A stretch of DNA of 64,000 bases from Liquidambar formosana (lineage: Eukaryota > Streptophyta > Magnoliopsida > Saxifragales > Altingiaceae). This document shows, piece after piece, positions 1 to 9,706 of this stretch (the first letter of the stretch is position 1; every line of letters begins with the position of its first letter). Made by a program: the position numbers and the translations under genes. Under the pieces are notes generated by a model, which made no database searches, was not told where the DNA came from, and saw nothing but the letters and a program-made list of their open reading frames with translations. The stretch is from contig CM077828.1 in the NCBI GenBank assembly GCA_039720395.1, forward strand, positions 19,324,717-19,388,716, written 5' to 3'.

Positions 1-1680
1 ATCATTTATGAAAAATATGTCAAAAAGATGGTTGAATAGCCAGTCAAAGTGAATTTGAAGGAGGTGGCATCTCATCTATGAGATGATGAGATCCGACCAA
101 ATAATTTCAGTGCTGAATAAAAACAGCCTCCGGAATTGGAAATTTTAACACCTTTATTTCGTGTTTATGTGGCATATCATCCTCTTCACTGATGCTATTT
201 CCGATCAAAAATAATTTTGAGTTGGACTAAGGAAGATTGAAGGACACAACCAACCAGCTTTTCATATATTGTGTTGAAAAAGTTGTACATCTTTCTTGAC
301 ACACCAAGGCACCTAATTGGCTGATTGGCTGATTGCCTGGGTTACCTAGCCTATTAGTGCCAAGACCGGTTTTGAGTTATTGGTGTCCTAAGCGAACTCC
401 TAAAATGGAATCCTTTATACATATTTCAAAAAACAAAAAAGGTTCTAAGTATCATATATATTTTTTCCTAGTACCAACATAAAGTGTTTTTGCATATAAA
501 ATTACTAAAATTTGCTTTTTTAGATTAAGATGACAGGAGATCGTTACAAAACTTGAAGAGATATAATGCATATTTCTTTGCTTTAGAATTGAGCAAAATC
601 CACTTTTACAACAAAAAAGAGAAAAAGAAAACAAATACCAAATAAATTCTAAAGCTATAATACCAAAGAGAAATTAATCGATTACAACAAAGTGTCATTT
701 AAACATTACTCTTCTTACATGTTTTTTGTTTTTGATTTGGGCTTGAGTTGAGTACTTGATTGAATTCGTCCGTGGGCTACAGCCAGTAGAACTTAAGATG
801 GGGTCTTTGAATTTTGTTTGAGTCCCTCAACAATCAAGGTTTTTTTGAAAAAGAGAATAGCTATCGCAACCCCTTAACTTTCTTTGCACACCCCACTAAT
901 TTTCATTTCTTAAGATTTAAGAAAAATATAAATGGGTTTATGAAAAATGGTTGCATCGTTTATTAGAAAACATTATTTTGAACAACTTTACAGAAGAAAT
1001 TTTTCTTAAAATATTTCATTTAAGTGGACTTTTTGACTAAAAATGAAACAGAAATAGTAAATGTTCAAAAAATGCACTTAAACAATAGATTTTGGAACTT
1101 CTATAAAGTTGTTCAAAATGATGTTTTCTAGTAGATAACATGACCAATTTTTATAAAATCTTTTAATATTTTTTTAAAACCTTAAGAAATTAAAATTAGT
1201 TGGATGTAAATATAAAATTAAGACATTACAATAACCGCTCTCTTTGAAATTTTTTCCCTTTTTTAGGCCTACTACAAGTGTTGGTCTGAGAATAGGGCCC
1301 TTATTTTTGGCTCAAAATATGGGGCCTAGGCGACCATAACCGGCCCTGATTAATGCTGCCCTCTCTGTTCAAAAGAATCAAAACCACAGTCGGCCTTGGT
1401 GAGAAGAACCCACAGCCATGGCTATCTATAATTATCAGCCCCCCCGACCCCCACAACAAGAACCAATATATGGTCGTTCTTGTGGCATACTTGGAAATAG
1501 CAGCCTTGACGATCAAGTTCTTTACAGATCCGCATGCTTTTTGGGTGGGGTTTGTTATAAAGCAGTTTTGTTCTTACTTACCCAACAAAAAAAAAAAAAA
1601 AAAAGCAAAAAATGCAATTTTGTTCTCGATGATAACTTGCACACAAATAAAGACTTGAAACATGGTAGATAGGGTGTTAC
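1..1680 (-). other. Intron 2 (part) of WAKL copy A
   Basis: This stretch lies downstream of the exon 2 donor of WAKL copy A on the minus strand. I see no coding exon in it. It is homologous in pieces to the equivalent intron of copy B: the left-end sequence containing 'tatggttgaat' resembles about 27950-28000, and the 'gatgctatttcc' and 'gcatgctttttgggtgggg' stretches resemble 38303-38455. The kinase exon of copy A should therefore lie just off the left edge. A foldback MITE sits inside. Short reading frames here overlap A- or T-rich runs and are not supported. Confidence 0.6.
853..1242. mobile_element. Foldback MITE (Mutator-type), diverged copy
   Basis: This is an imperfect inverted repeat of about 390 bp whose halves mirror each other around 1050. 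It starts 'gagaatagctatcgcaacc' and ends with the mirrored 'aataaccgctctc'. It shares the order of motifs ('gttcaaaatgatgttttcta' and its inverse) with the two younger copies at 60252-60651 and 60661-61059. The flanks 'tttgaaaaa' and 'tttgaaatt' suggest a decayed target duplication of about 9 bp, which fits Mutator-like MITEs. No transposase is present. Confidence 0.6.
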
Positions 1681-2842
1681 CTAGAATGACGGCCTTTAAC
1701 GATTTTTCGCAGTGATATACATAATCATATGTGCCGTTGCTACTGCGTATGTAGTCCTGCACGCAACTTCCCTTACAGCCGCGGCATGCTTCAACAACTG
1801 ACACAAAAAAATAGATTAAAAATTAATACAAGCCAGTTATTGACGCTTTTTTTAAATTTAAAAAAAAAATCTCTTTGATTGTAAATAATTAAAAATGAGC
1901 ACTCATAATCCATAAATCATAATGGAGTATGACATATTTGAAAGGTGAGATACCCCCAAGCTACTAACATCATGCCTTAGCTAAATTTTACGGTAAAAAG
2001 TTGGGCAATGAAATATCATGCATGTTCCAAAAAATAAAGAAAAAAGTTGTACCTTGACATCCATTGGGAATATAAGGGTTCCCTTCATACGTGGAAGCAC
2101 ATCGGCAGTAATGAGTTGTCCTCGCATCCGAACTTGTTACCTCGTAACAGTATTGATTCGAATTACGGAGTCTGTGGAGGTTGTCTACACTTATTATCCC
2201 TTCCAAAAGCACTGGAGTAGACGAATTTGAAAAGTTGCCAAGAATTGGAGACTGGGCTGAGTACGACAAAAAGGAAGACGTACATTCCTCTGTTGAAGTT
2301 GTGACATTAATGTTGTAGATAGCAAGACCTGACGGAATTGAGGTTTCGCAACAGTTGATGCCATAGCAACCTTCTGTAGTGATATTGTTATTGCAACTCG
2401 ACGTGCAACCTCCCACTATTACTCCACTCTGGTTGGTGAGGAGGGCATTACCACAACCCTTTACTATGAATGAATTCATATAGAAGAAGCGAAAAGGGCT
2501 TTCTGTCAAATTGGGGCTCGTCCATGGAATACCTTTACAGATACGAGCTACTGGAACCGCCACCGTCACTGTCAACCATTGTGAATAGAAATCAAGGTCT
2601 ATGCGTAACACCTCCAGATTGAATTCACTTAAAATTGGTTTTGGGGATTTGACAGATTTGTCACAGGTTATTTTGAACCATTTATTATGGTAACACTGCT
2701 TCATCCCGAAACCAAACGGGAAGGGAATAGAAACATTGCCGCATACATCTTGACAACCAGGCAGTGCCATAGATGGAGCAGCTGCTGATGATTGAAATAG
2801 GCATAGTAAGGAGATGAGGTGAAGCACCAACTCCACAATCAT
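1681..2842 (-). CDS. WAK-like receptor kinase copy A, exons 1-2 (kinase exon outside window)
   Basis: This is the extracellular part of a wall-associated-kinase-like receptor, a family that binds cell-wall pectins or acts in pathogen signalling at the plasma membrane. Exon 1 (2053-2842) starts at an ATG followed by a signal peptide (about residues 1-22). A GUB_WAK_bind domain follows (CGNVSIPFPFG near residue 35 and paired cysteines), then a WAK-associated region (GINCCETSIP) and an EGF-like end (YEGNPYIPNGC). The donor is CAAG|GTACAA. Exon 2 (1681-1797) has acceptor GTGTCAG and donor CTAG|GTAACA and encodes a short cysteine-rich piece (CRGCKGSC). Exon 1 ends in phase 1, and joining restores one frame. 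Domain identity is seen in the sequence; ligand and function are inferred. The transmembrane and kinase exon is not in the window. No stop or frameshift is visible in these exons, so this copy may be functional. Confidence 0.85.
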
Positions 2843-2875
2843 TGCTTCTTTGGAAGTGGAATGAGAATAGAAATT

Positions 2876-4130
2876 TGGGCAAGCAATGCCCCCTCAAGAA
2901 ATTCTTCAATTCTCTTTATAGGAGAGCAATTTAGGACACTAGGAAGCCCATTCGATCTGATTTGACTTCTTCCTTGCCAATAACCGCGTATTTTATTTCT
3001 TTTGGATTTTCATCGTTTAGCAACATGCATATTCCATTTTTCCTACTTTGAAAATGAAAAGCAACAGTATCGGAAACCTGCACGATCCATCCTCCAAGCG
3101 CCAACAGAGTCTTATAAGTCAATGTGAAGGCAATTACCAAAGAAGATTTTCAGAGTTCTGATAATTACGTCAAACCCTCGTGGGAAGGAGACTATTTAAC
3201 TTCAGAAAGTGTTTTGATTATTGGATTTTGAAAACATGAGTTTAACATGCTGTTGCCGATTTCTAGATTGGATTTTTGTAGAGTTTAGAATTCTCTGATT
3301 AACCCACACTTAACCTCCAAAGGGGCCAATCTCTTGAACGAGGGGTAGAATTTCTTTTGGTTTATGTCACATATATAGGCTTCTTCATTTGTATGTTGTG
3401 TATGTTTTTTCCCTATGTGCGTAAAGAAAAAAGATTTGTTTTGAAGTGTAAAGTCCCAAATCAACTAGCTAAGATTAGCCTTAGAAGTTATAAGATTCCA
3501 CGTCTTCTTCAAGAGTAAGACTTTTTGGAAATTGAGTGTAACTATATGAATTATTGGGCCCTCTTTTGGTCTAAGAATTCTCTAGTTGAACTTTCAAGAG
3601 AGAGGCCGTGTAACTATATGTTTGATGTGGCAACTGCCATGTAAGTTATACGTGCACGCAAATTTAAGCAAAAATTTGGATGACTTATATATTCTATAAA
3701 GAAAAAGATTGAAATTTAGGCTACATATTTTTGGTATGTTCTTGCACGTCCTTATTTAATTATACGGAGTAAGATATATGGAGCTAGTCAATGGAAATGT
3801 AATTGATTTTTCTCTAGTTCTATTCTTTTTTATAGTTTTATATATATATTTATTTTGTGTCAAACATTAGGAGTGAACGTACACATGCAACTACACACGC
3901 ACATAATTAAGTAGAGTCAAAACCAAGACCTAATCGGTTAATATACCATACAATGTTTCTTCAACGTCATGAATTGGGGCTTTTGTCATAAGAAGCTTCA
4001 AAGAAATCCTCAATAGATATTTTGCTTGGATGCAATGGTCAATTCCAAAACTGTCCCACATTAAGATTTTTTAAACCTAATTAATGGGAAATAAGTGGTG
4101 GCAATTAAAGGACAAGTATGTTGCATTGCA
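2876..4130 (-). repeat. WAKL upstream region, duplicated at 5752-6960
   Basis: The WAKL copy A upstream region from 'gggcaagcaatgccccctca' onward recurs at 5752-6960 in the same orientation at high similarity. The pieces include 'cctgcacgatccatcctcca', 'aaaccctcgtgggaaggaga', 'atgtttgatgtggcaact' and 'aagaccta.tcggtt'. Shorter parts recur at 9221-9560, 12832-13150, 13690-14540, 14590-15060, 17550-18060 and 58795-59100. These are remnants of tandem duplication of WAKL genes or their promoters. Reading frames in it (for example 2931-3140) are upstream sequence, not genes. Confidence 0.7.
2913..2921 (-). promoter_or_regulatory. TATA box of WAKL copy A
   Basis: On the minus strand this reads CTATAAAGA, about 75 bp upstream of the copy A start codon at 2842. 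The same box occurs at 5791-5803 in a duplicated promoter and at 13704-13713, about 70 bp upstream of the copy A2 start, which supports its being the core promoter. Confidence 0.55.
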
Positions 4131-4515
4131 TGCAGGAGCAATGGCTCCTCAAATGTAAAGAGTCAAGTATTGTCCTTTTCTTAATCTACATGTTATTTCA
4201 ACGATGCCTTTTTTTATGAGATGGAGGGAGTAATTAAATAAATTACAAGTATACCATGGACACATAAGCAAATATAACAATTTGATAACTCAAACCGTAA
4301 TACTTTAGAATTTTTCCTATATAGAATCAAGGGAAATGTAATTGACCTTTCTCTAATTCTACTCTTAAGTACAATACTTCTTGTGTGCTTAAAAAGCTCT
4401 AGTCAACATCACTAATTGTGGCTTTTGTAAAATTGCATGATGAGAAGGTTCAAGGAATTTCTCAGTAGATAATTAGCTTGGACGCCAAACAAAATGAAAA
4501 ATGGTAAATTCAAAT

Positions 4516-5104
4516 AGTGGTGGCAATTAAAAGACAAGTTGCTTTTGTTTTTGTTTTCAATCCACTTTCTTTGAAATTTAAACAGAGACTAAAATGATGC
4601 AAGTAGAAAATTTCGCAGGCAGATTTCATACTTATCAAAGGGCACCAAATCGGCACAAAAATTTAAGAGCTCGGAATTAAAGCTCTAGCCCTCTTGGTAC
4701 GTAATTAGACTTGATTATTTTCCAGAGAATTTTCTCCTATATTTTGGCTGGAAAAGATTTGCCTCCTCCACCCTTGGGTGCCCTTTGTCCAAATAAATAG
4801 GGAGAATTAATTGTGTGCATCCATTCCATGTGAAATTAAAACCCCCACTGATGATTTTTTAACCTTCTTGACCGGAATTAAGTGGTGGCAATTAAAAGAC
4901 AAGTCGCTTTTGTTTTAATTTGTTTTCAATCGCTTGTCTTTGAAATTTAAACGGAGACTAAATGACGCAAGTAGGAATTTTGCAGGCAGATTTCAAACTT
5001 ATCAAAGGCCACCAAATCGGCACAAAAATTTTAGAGCTCGAAATTAAAGTTCTAGCCCTCTTGGTACGTAATTGGACTTAATTATTTTCCAGAGAATTTT
5101 CTCC
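4516..5104. repeat. Tandem duplication of about 225 bp
   Basis: The block at 4516-4740 recurs at 4879-5104 with the same order of words: 'agtggtggcaattaaaagac', 'caccaaatcggcacaaaaat' and 'ctagccctcttggtacgtaa'. The intervening 140 bp is unique. No coding potential is evident. The starting words also occur in other WAKL-upstream copies, so this is local re-duplication of promoter-derived sequence. Confidence 0.6.
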
Positions 5105-5543
5105 TTTTTTTGGCTAAGGTTATCTTTAAGTCCAAATCGGCACAAAACGTTTGAGAACACGTCTAACAATTTTATTTTTATTTTTTTTTATGTCTTTCTT
5201 TAAACCCCGACAGTCTTAACCTAGTGGTGACTTCTAGTCCCTATGGAGTGGATGAGATGGTTCAAATGGACTTAATTAATGGCCACGTACATAAAAAAAT
5301 TCTAAAATTAATTTCCTCATAATTCCACTTTTATATGAAAATTTATTTTTGTAATTTCAAAGCCTTTTGAATATTGTGAGAGTTAAGATACTAAGGGCCT
5401 GTTTGCTTTCTAATTTTTTTTTCAGTTTTTCGTTTTTATTTTCAATGAAAATAGAAAACTAATAAAAAAATATGTTCATTTGAAAAAAAAAAAATTTAAA
5501 AACTTAACAAAAAACTAAAAAGGTGAAAATTTAGGAAACTAAA
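5105..5543. other. AT-rich intergenic sequence
   Basis: No gene is visible. The stretch at 5397-5540 begins 'gggcctgtttgctttctaat', a start typical of plant hAT-like MITEs, and its right part is partly complementary. I could not define its ends. Confidence 0.3.
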
Positions 5544-5668
5544 ATGTTGGGATCCCTACCATAGTCCTGTTGGAAAATGAATAGAAAGAAAGAACCTACA
5601 GAGTAAGAGAAAATCCAAACAATTTTCATTCAAATTTTTTCCAAAAGGACTATGGTAGGGATCCCAGC
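5544..5668. mobile_element. Small hairpin MITE
   Basis: An inverted repeat of about 31 bp (left 'gttgggatccctaccatagt', right 'actatggtagggatcccagc', both extended by matching bases) encloses about 60 bp. It is flanked by A-rich sequence. The middle resembles sequence at 8981-9060 and 18630-18720, so related material was present nearby. No coding capacity. Confidence 0.55.
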
Positions 5669-5751
5669 AAAAATTTGGACGATTTAATATTTTCTGATAA
5701 CAAATAGATTGATATTTAGGTTGCATATTTTCGGCGTATTTTCGTTTTTGG

Positions 5752-6639
5752 GCAAGCAATGCCCCCTCAAGCAATCCTAGCCTTCCAATTCTCTTTATAG
5801 GAAGCCCATTCGGATTTGACTTCTTCCTTGCCAATTACGCTGTATTTTCCTTCTTTTGGATTTTCATCGTTTAGCAACATGCATATTCCATTTTTCCTAC
5901 TTTGAAAATGAAAAGCAACAATATCGGAAACCTGCACGATCCATCCTCCAAGCGCCAACAGAGTCTTATAAGTCAATGTGAAGGCAATTACCAAAGAAGA
6001 TTTTAGAGTTTTGATAATTACGTCAAACCCTCGTGGGAAGGAGACTTTTTAACTTCAGAAAGTGTTTTGATTATTGGATTTTGAAAACATGAATTTAACA
6101 TGCTGTTGCCGATTTCTAGGTTGGGTTTTTGTAGAGTTTAGAATTCTCTGATTGAACATCTCCTTTGGTCTATGTCATGTATATGGGCTTCTTCATTTGT
6201 GTGTTGTGTATGTGTGTTTTCCCTATGTGTGTGTAACAAAAAAGATATATTTAGAGGTGTAAGGTCCCACATCAACTAGCCAAGATTAGCCTTAGGAGTT
6301 ATAAGGTTTCACATGTTCTTCAAGAGTTAGATCTTTTAGAAATTGAGTGTGGCTTAACTTTATGAATTATTGGGCCCTCCTTTGGTCTAAGAATCCTCTA
6401 GTTGAACTTTCAAGAGAGGCTGCATGTGTAACTATATGTTTGATGTGGCAACTGTCATGTAAGTTCCACGTGCACGCAAATTTAAGCAAAAATTTGGATT
6501 TAATATCTTCTGAAAAGAAAAAGATTGATATTTAGGCTGCATATTTTTGGTATGTTCTTACACGTCTTATTTAATTATACAAAGTATGATATGTGGAGCC
6601 AAGGGAAATGTATTTGACTTTTCTCTAAATCTTTTTCTT

Positions 6640-6688
<49 letters not shown>

Positions 6689-6960
6689 TGTTAGACATTA
6701 GGAGTGAATACATGCAACCACACATGCACCTAAGTAGAGTCAAAACCAAGACCTAATCGGTTGATATACCATATAATATTTCTTCGACTTCATGAATTGG
6801 GGCTTTTGTCATAAGAAGCTTCAAAGAAATCCTCAATAGATATTTTGCTTGGATGCCAAGCAAAAATGTGAATGGTCAATTCCAAAATTATCCCACATTA
6901 AGATTTTTTAAACCTAATTGATGGGAAATAAGTGGTGGCAATTAAAGGACAAGTACGTCG
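5752..6960 (-). repeat. Second copy of the WAKL upstream region, without a gene
   Basis: This is a direct duplicate of 2876-4130, including the TATA-like 'tctctttatagg' at about 5793-5804. On its left, where exon 1 would be expected, there is the hairpin MITE and AT-rich sequence instead. It is an orphan promoter. A run of about 45 T (6643-6687) interrupts it. Confidence 0.6.
6643..6687. repeat. Poly-T tract of about 45 bp
   Basis: An uninterrupted T homopolymer replaces 'tttttatagttttatatata' of the paralogous block at 3829-3855. It produces spurious poly-F and poly-K reading frames on the two strands. Its length is uncertain in any assembly. Confidence 0.8.
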
Positions 6961-7149
6961 CTTTTGTGTTTCTTTTCAATCACTTGTCTTTGAAAATTAA
7001 AGTGGGCCAAAATGACGCGTTGTTAGTTAGAACCATAGTTAGTAAAATACGGAATGGCATATGTACAAAGTATAATTTGGTTTTTCTTAACAAAAATTCA
7101 ATGAAAAATTCGGTACAAAAAACGGAAATGGAAATAATATGGATATAAG

Positions 7150-7328
7150 CATATACGGTTATAATATGAATTTCAATTAAAAATTCGAAAAAGAAAATAA
7201 GTGAATGTATTATGTTATTTCATTTAGTATATCACTATTAATTAATATTTTATATTGTTTTATTTAAATATTCATAAAATTTTGTTAAAAAATCAATCAC
7301 ATATAAAATAATAATCAATATTATTATT

Positions 7329-7376
<48 letters not shown>

Positions 7377-8015
7377 ATATTTTTTTTTTTTACATTTGCT
7401 TAGTAAAGAATAGGAATTTGACCAAGAAGATAACTAAAAATTTATAAGTATGTAAGTCTTGATCTATATATATTTTCACATTATATTTCCTTCCTAAATT
7501 ATTTTATAGTTTTGTCCTAAAATCATATGAAACGTGGTCTATATAGCAAAAGAGTAGATAAAATTATCTAATCTTTAATTGATCCAAAAAAAAAATAATA
7601 ATATAAAGATAGGAGATTATAATAGAAAAATTATAAATTAGATCTTGACTTAACAAAATAAAGATAAGAATCAATATATTTTAAATATTGGCAGTAGTAT
7701 TATCGATGATTACAGTAAGAGTCGACTTGTCGACACTATAATTAAGAGTATTTTAACAAACGTACAATACGGAATATGTCAAATAAGTGAACCATGTGTT
7801 TGTTATTAAAAAAAAAAAAAAATGTGTCTTTTTAATTATGTTTGAACTTTGTACAGCAAACATGAGTTTTTTTTTTTTTTTTTTTTTTAATATAATAAAT
7901 ACGTAGATATGTGTATTATACAATTATAAAATGAGTATTTACTAACTAGGGTTAGAACATAAATAATTAAATATAGTGGTCCGTTGGGTATGTGGAACCA
8001 TTTTCTAGTTTGGGG
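7150..8015. other. AT-rich spacer with a TA microsatellite
   Basis: No gene. The (TA)n tract lies at about 7329-7380, broken once by TTTA and followed by a T run. Further A and T runs occur at 7588, 7810 and 7868. The remainder is unique low-GC sequence. Confidence 0.6.
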
Positions 8016-8157
8016 GAATTTTAGATTGGTCAGGCTACCAGAAAATAATTACAGTTCAATCAAAATTACTATAAACTTTCTAAAAATGACTAATAACTTA
8101 ACTAACAATGACTACAAACTGTAATTATTTTCCGTTAGCCCGACCAATCTAAAATTC
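8016..8157. mobile_element. MITE with TIRs of about 42 bp, copy 1
   Basis: The left terminus 'gaattttagattggtcaggc' and the right terminus (its inverse) pair over about 42 bp, with a short AT-rich centre containing 'actaacaatgactac'. Two further copies lie at 9590-12221 (split by a solo LTR) and 13243-13385. The copies share flanking sequence, so they spread by segmental duplication rather than by separate insertions. Confidence 0.6.
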
Positions 8158-8570
8158 GCACTTATCATTTTTGTTTTTGAAGGCTCCTGAAACGCCATCT
8201 AATCTTTTTTGTTTTTTGGATGGACCACCTTATCTTTTTTCCCGGAAATTGTCCTCCTTTCTAGGTCCACTAAGCCCCTTACAATTGATCTCACGATTTT
8301 TCCCAGAAATTGTCCTCCTTTTTTGGTCCACTAAGTGCCCCCTACAATTGATCTCACGAATAAAAGTATCCTCTTCTTTTATGTCTTCTTTTTAACCAAG
8401 ATTGTCTAGTTAATGGTAACTTTTAATTCTTATTATGGGGTATGCGATATAGTTTAATTCGATCCACTAAATGACCACATAAAAAAGTAAAATGCTATGG
8501 ATTCCCAAGTTTCTATTTCTAATATTTCCTTGATGATGTAGTTTAAAAAAAAAAAATTTTAAATCTTTTT
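8158..8570. repeat. Segment with internal 60-bp direct repeats
   Basis: The words 'aattgtcctcctttctaggt' and 'cttacaattgatctcacga' occur twice in tandem (about 8245-8300 and 8305-8362). The whole block recurs at 12223-12630 and in part at 13386-13520. No gene. A reading frame at 8171-8395 is repeat-derived. Confidence 0.55.
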
Positions 8571-9147
8571 TGATGGACCACCTTATCATTTTTCCTAGGG
8601 AATGTCCTCCTCTATAATTGCCCCTTGCATTTGATGGCACAGTCTAACATTATCCTATTATTTTATGTCTTCTTTTTAACGACGACTGTCTTGAGTTAAT
8701 GGTAAGTTTTAGTTCTCATGGAGTGGATGATGTGGTTGAATTCCACTTAATGACCACATAAAAAATTCAAAAATTAATTCATTTCCTAATTAGTCCACTA
8801 TATTAAGCAAATTATATTTTCTTAATTTGCAACCCTTTTGAATGATGTAAAGATTTAAGCTACTAAGCTATTGGGTTTAAGAGCCAAAATACTGGTTAAT
8901 CAGCACAATGAATAAATAAAAATATTGGTTAGCATAATGTTAAAGCCTTAAAGGTCTTCATAAGGGTTAGGTGGGTTAAGGTTGAGTGAAAAAGGAAAGA
9001 AACTACATAGGAATAGAAAATTCAAACAGTTTTCATACCCTTCATTCAAATTTATCCCCAATTCACCATAGGAATACCTAAAAATATTGATTATATGTTT
9101 AGTTTTAAAATTCAAGATGGTTTCTGTTAGAGATATTGGCCAATTTG
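8571..9147. repeat. Segmental duplicate of 18232-18797
   Basis: About 570 bp, from 'gatggaccaccttatcattt' to 'gagatattggccaa', recurs at 18232-18797 at high similarity in the same orientation. The second copy is interrupted at its end by the repeat that starts 'gttttgtgagggggg'. No coding signal. Confidence 0.65.
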
Positions 9148-9220
9148 TTAATGTGGGTCTCATGTGTAATTTGAGATGGGTTCACATTGGAATTGTTAAT
9201 CTTCATATGGATCAAATATG

Positions 9221-9706
9221 TGTTGATCAAATATTAGAAGTGAAACACATAAAACCACACATGCACCTAAACAGAGTCGAAATCAAGACCTAATCGGTTG
9301 ATATACCATACAACGTTTCTTCAACATCACAAATTGGGGCTTTTGTGATAGGAAGCTTCAAGGAAATCCTCAATAGATATTTTGCTCGGATGCCAAGCAA
9401 AAATGCGAATGGTCAATTCCAAAATAGTCCCACATTAAGATTTTTTAAACCTAATTGATGGGAAATAAGTGGTAGCAATTAAAGGACAAGTATATCGCTT
9501 TTGTGTTTCTTTTCAATCACTTGTCTTTGAAAATTAAAAGTGGGACAAAATAACGCGTTGTTATTTAGAACCATTTTCTAGTTTGGGGGGATTTCAGATT
9601 GGTCAAGCTATCAGAAAATAATTACACTTTCAATTAAAATTACTATAAACTTTCTAATAAATGACTAGTAACTTAACTAACAATGACTACTAACTGTAAT
9701 TATTTT
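9221..9706. repeat. WAKL-upstream-derived repeat, left part (continues at 12193)
   Basis: Once the solo LTR at 9707-12192 is removed, 9221-9706 joined to 12193-12640 matches 12832-13520. It contains the 'aagacctaatcggttgatat' word, the 'caaattggggcttttgtgat' word and the TIR MITE. This is one unit of a tandem duplication that predates the LTR insertion. Confidence 0.6.

Noticed and set aside
1353..1672. Overlapping 101- and 84-residue plus frames
   Set aside because: They lie in WAKL intron 2 and run into an A tract; no family recognised, and copy B intron does not keep the frame.
6547..6756. Poly-F and poly-K frames over the T tract (also 22389-22611, 54300-54623)
   Set aside because: Homopolymer artefacts.
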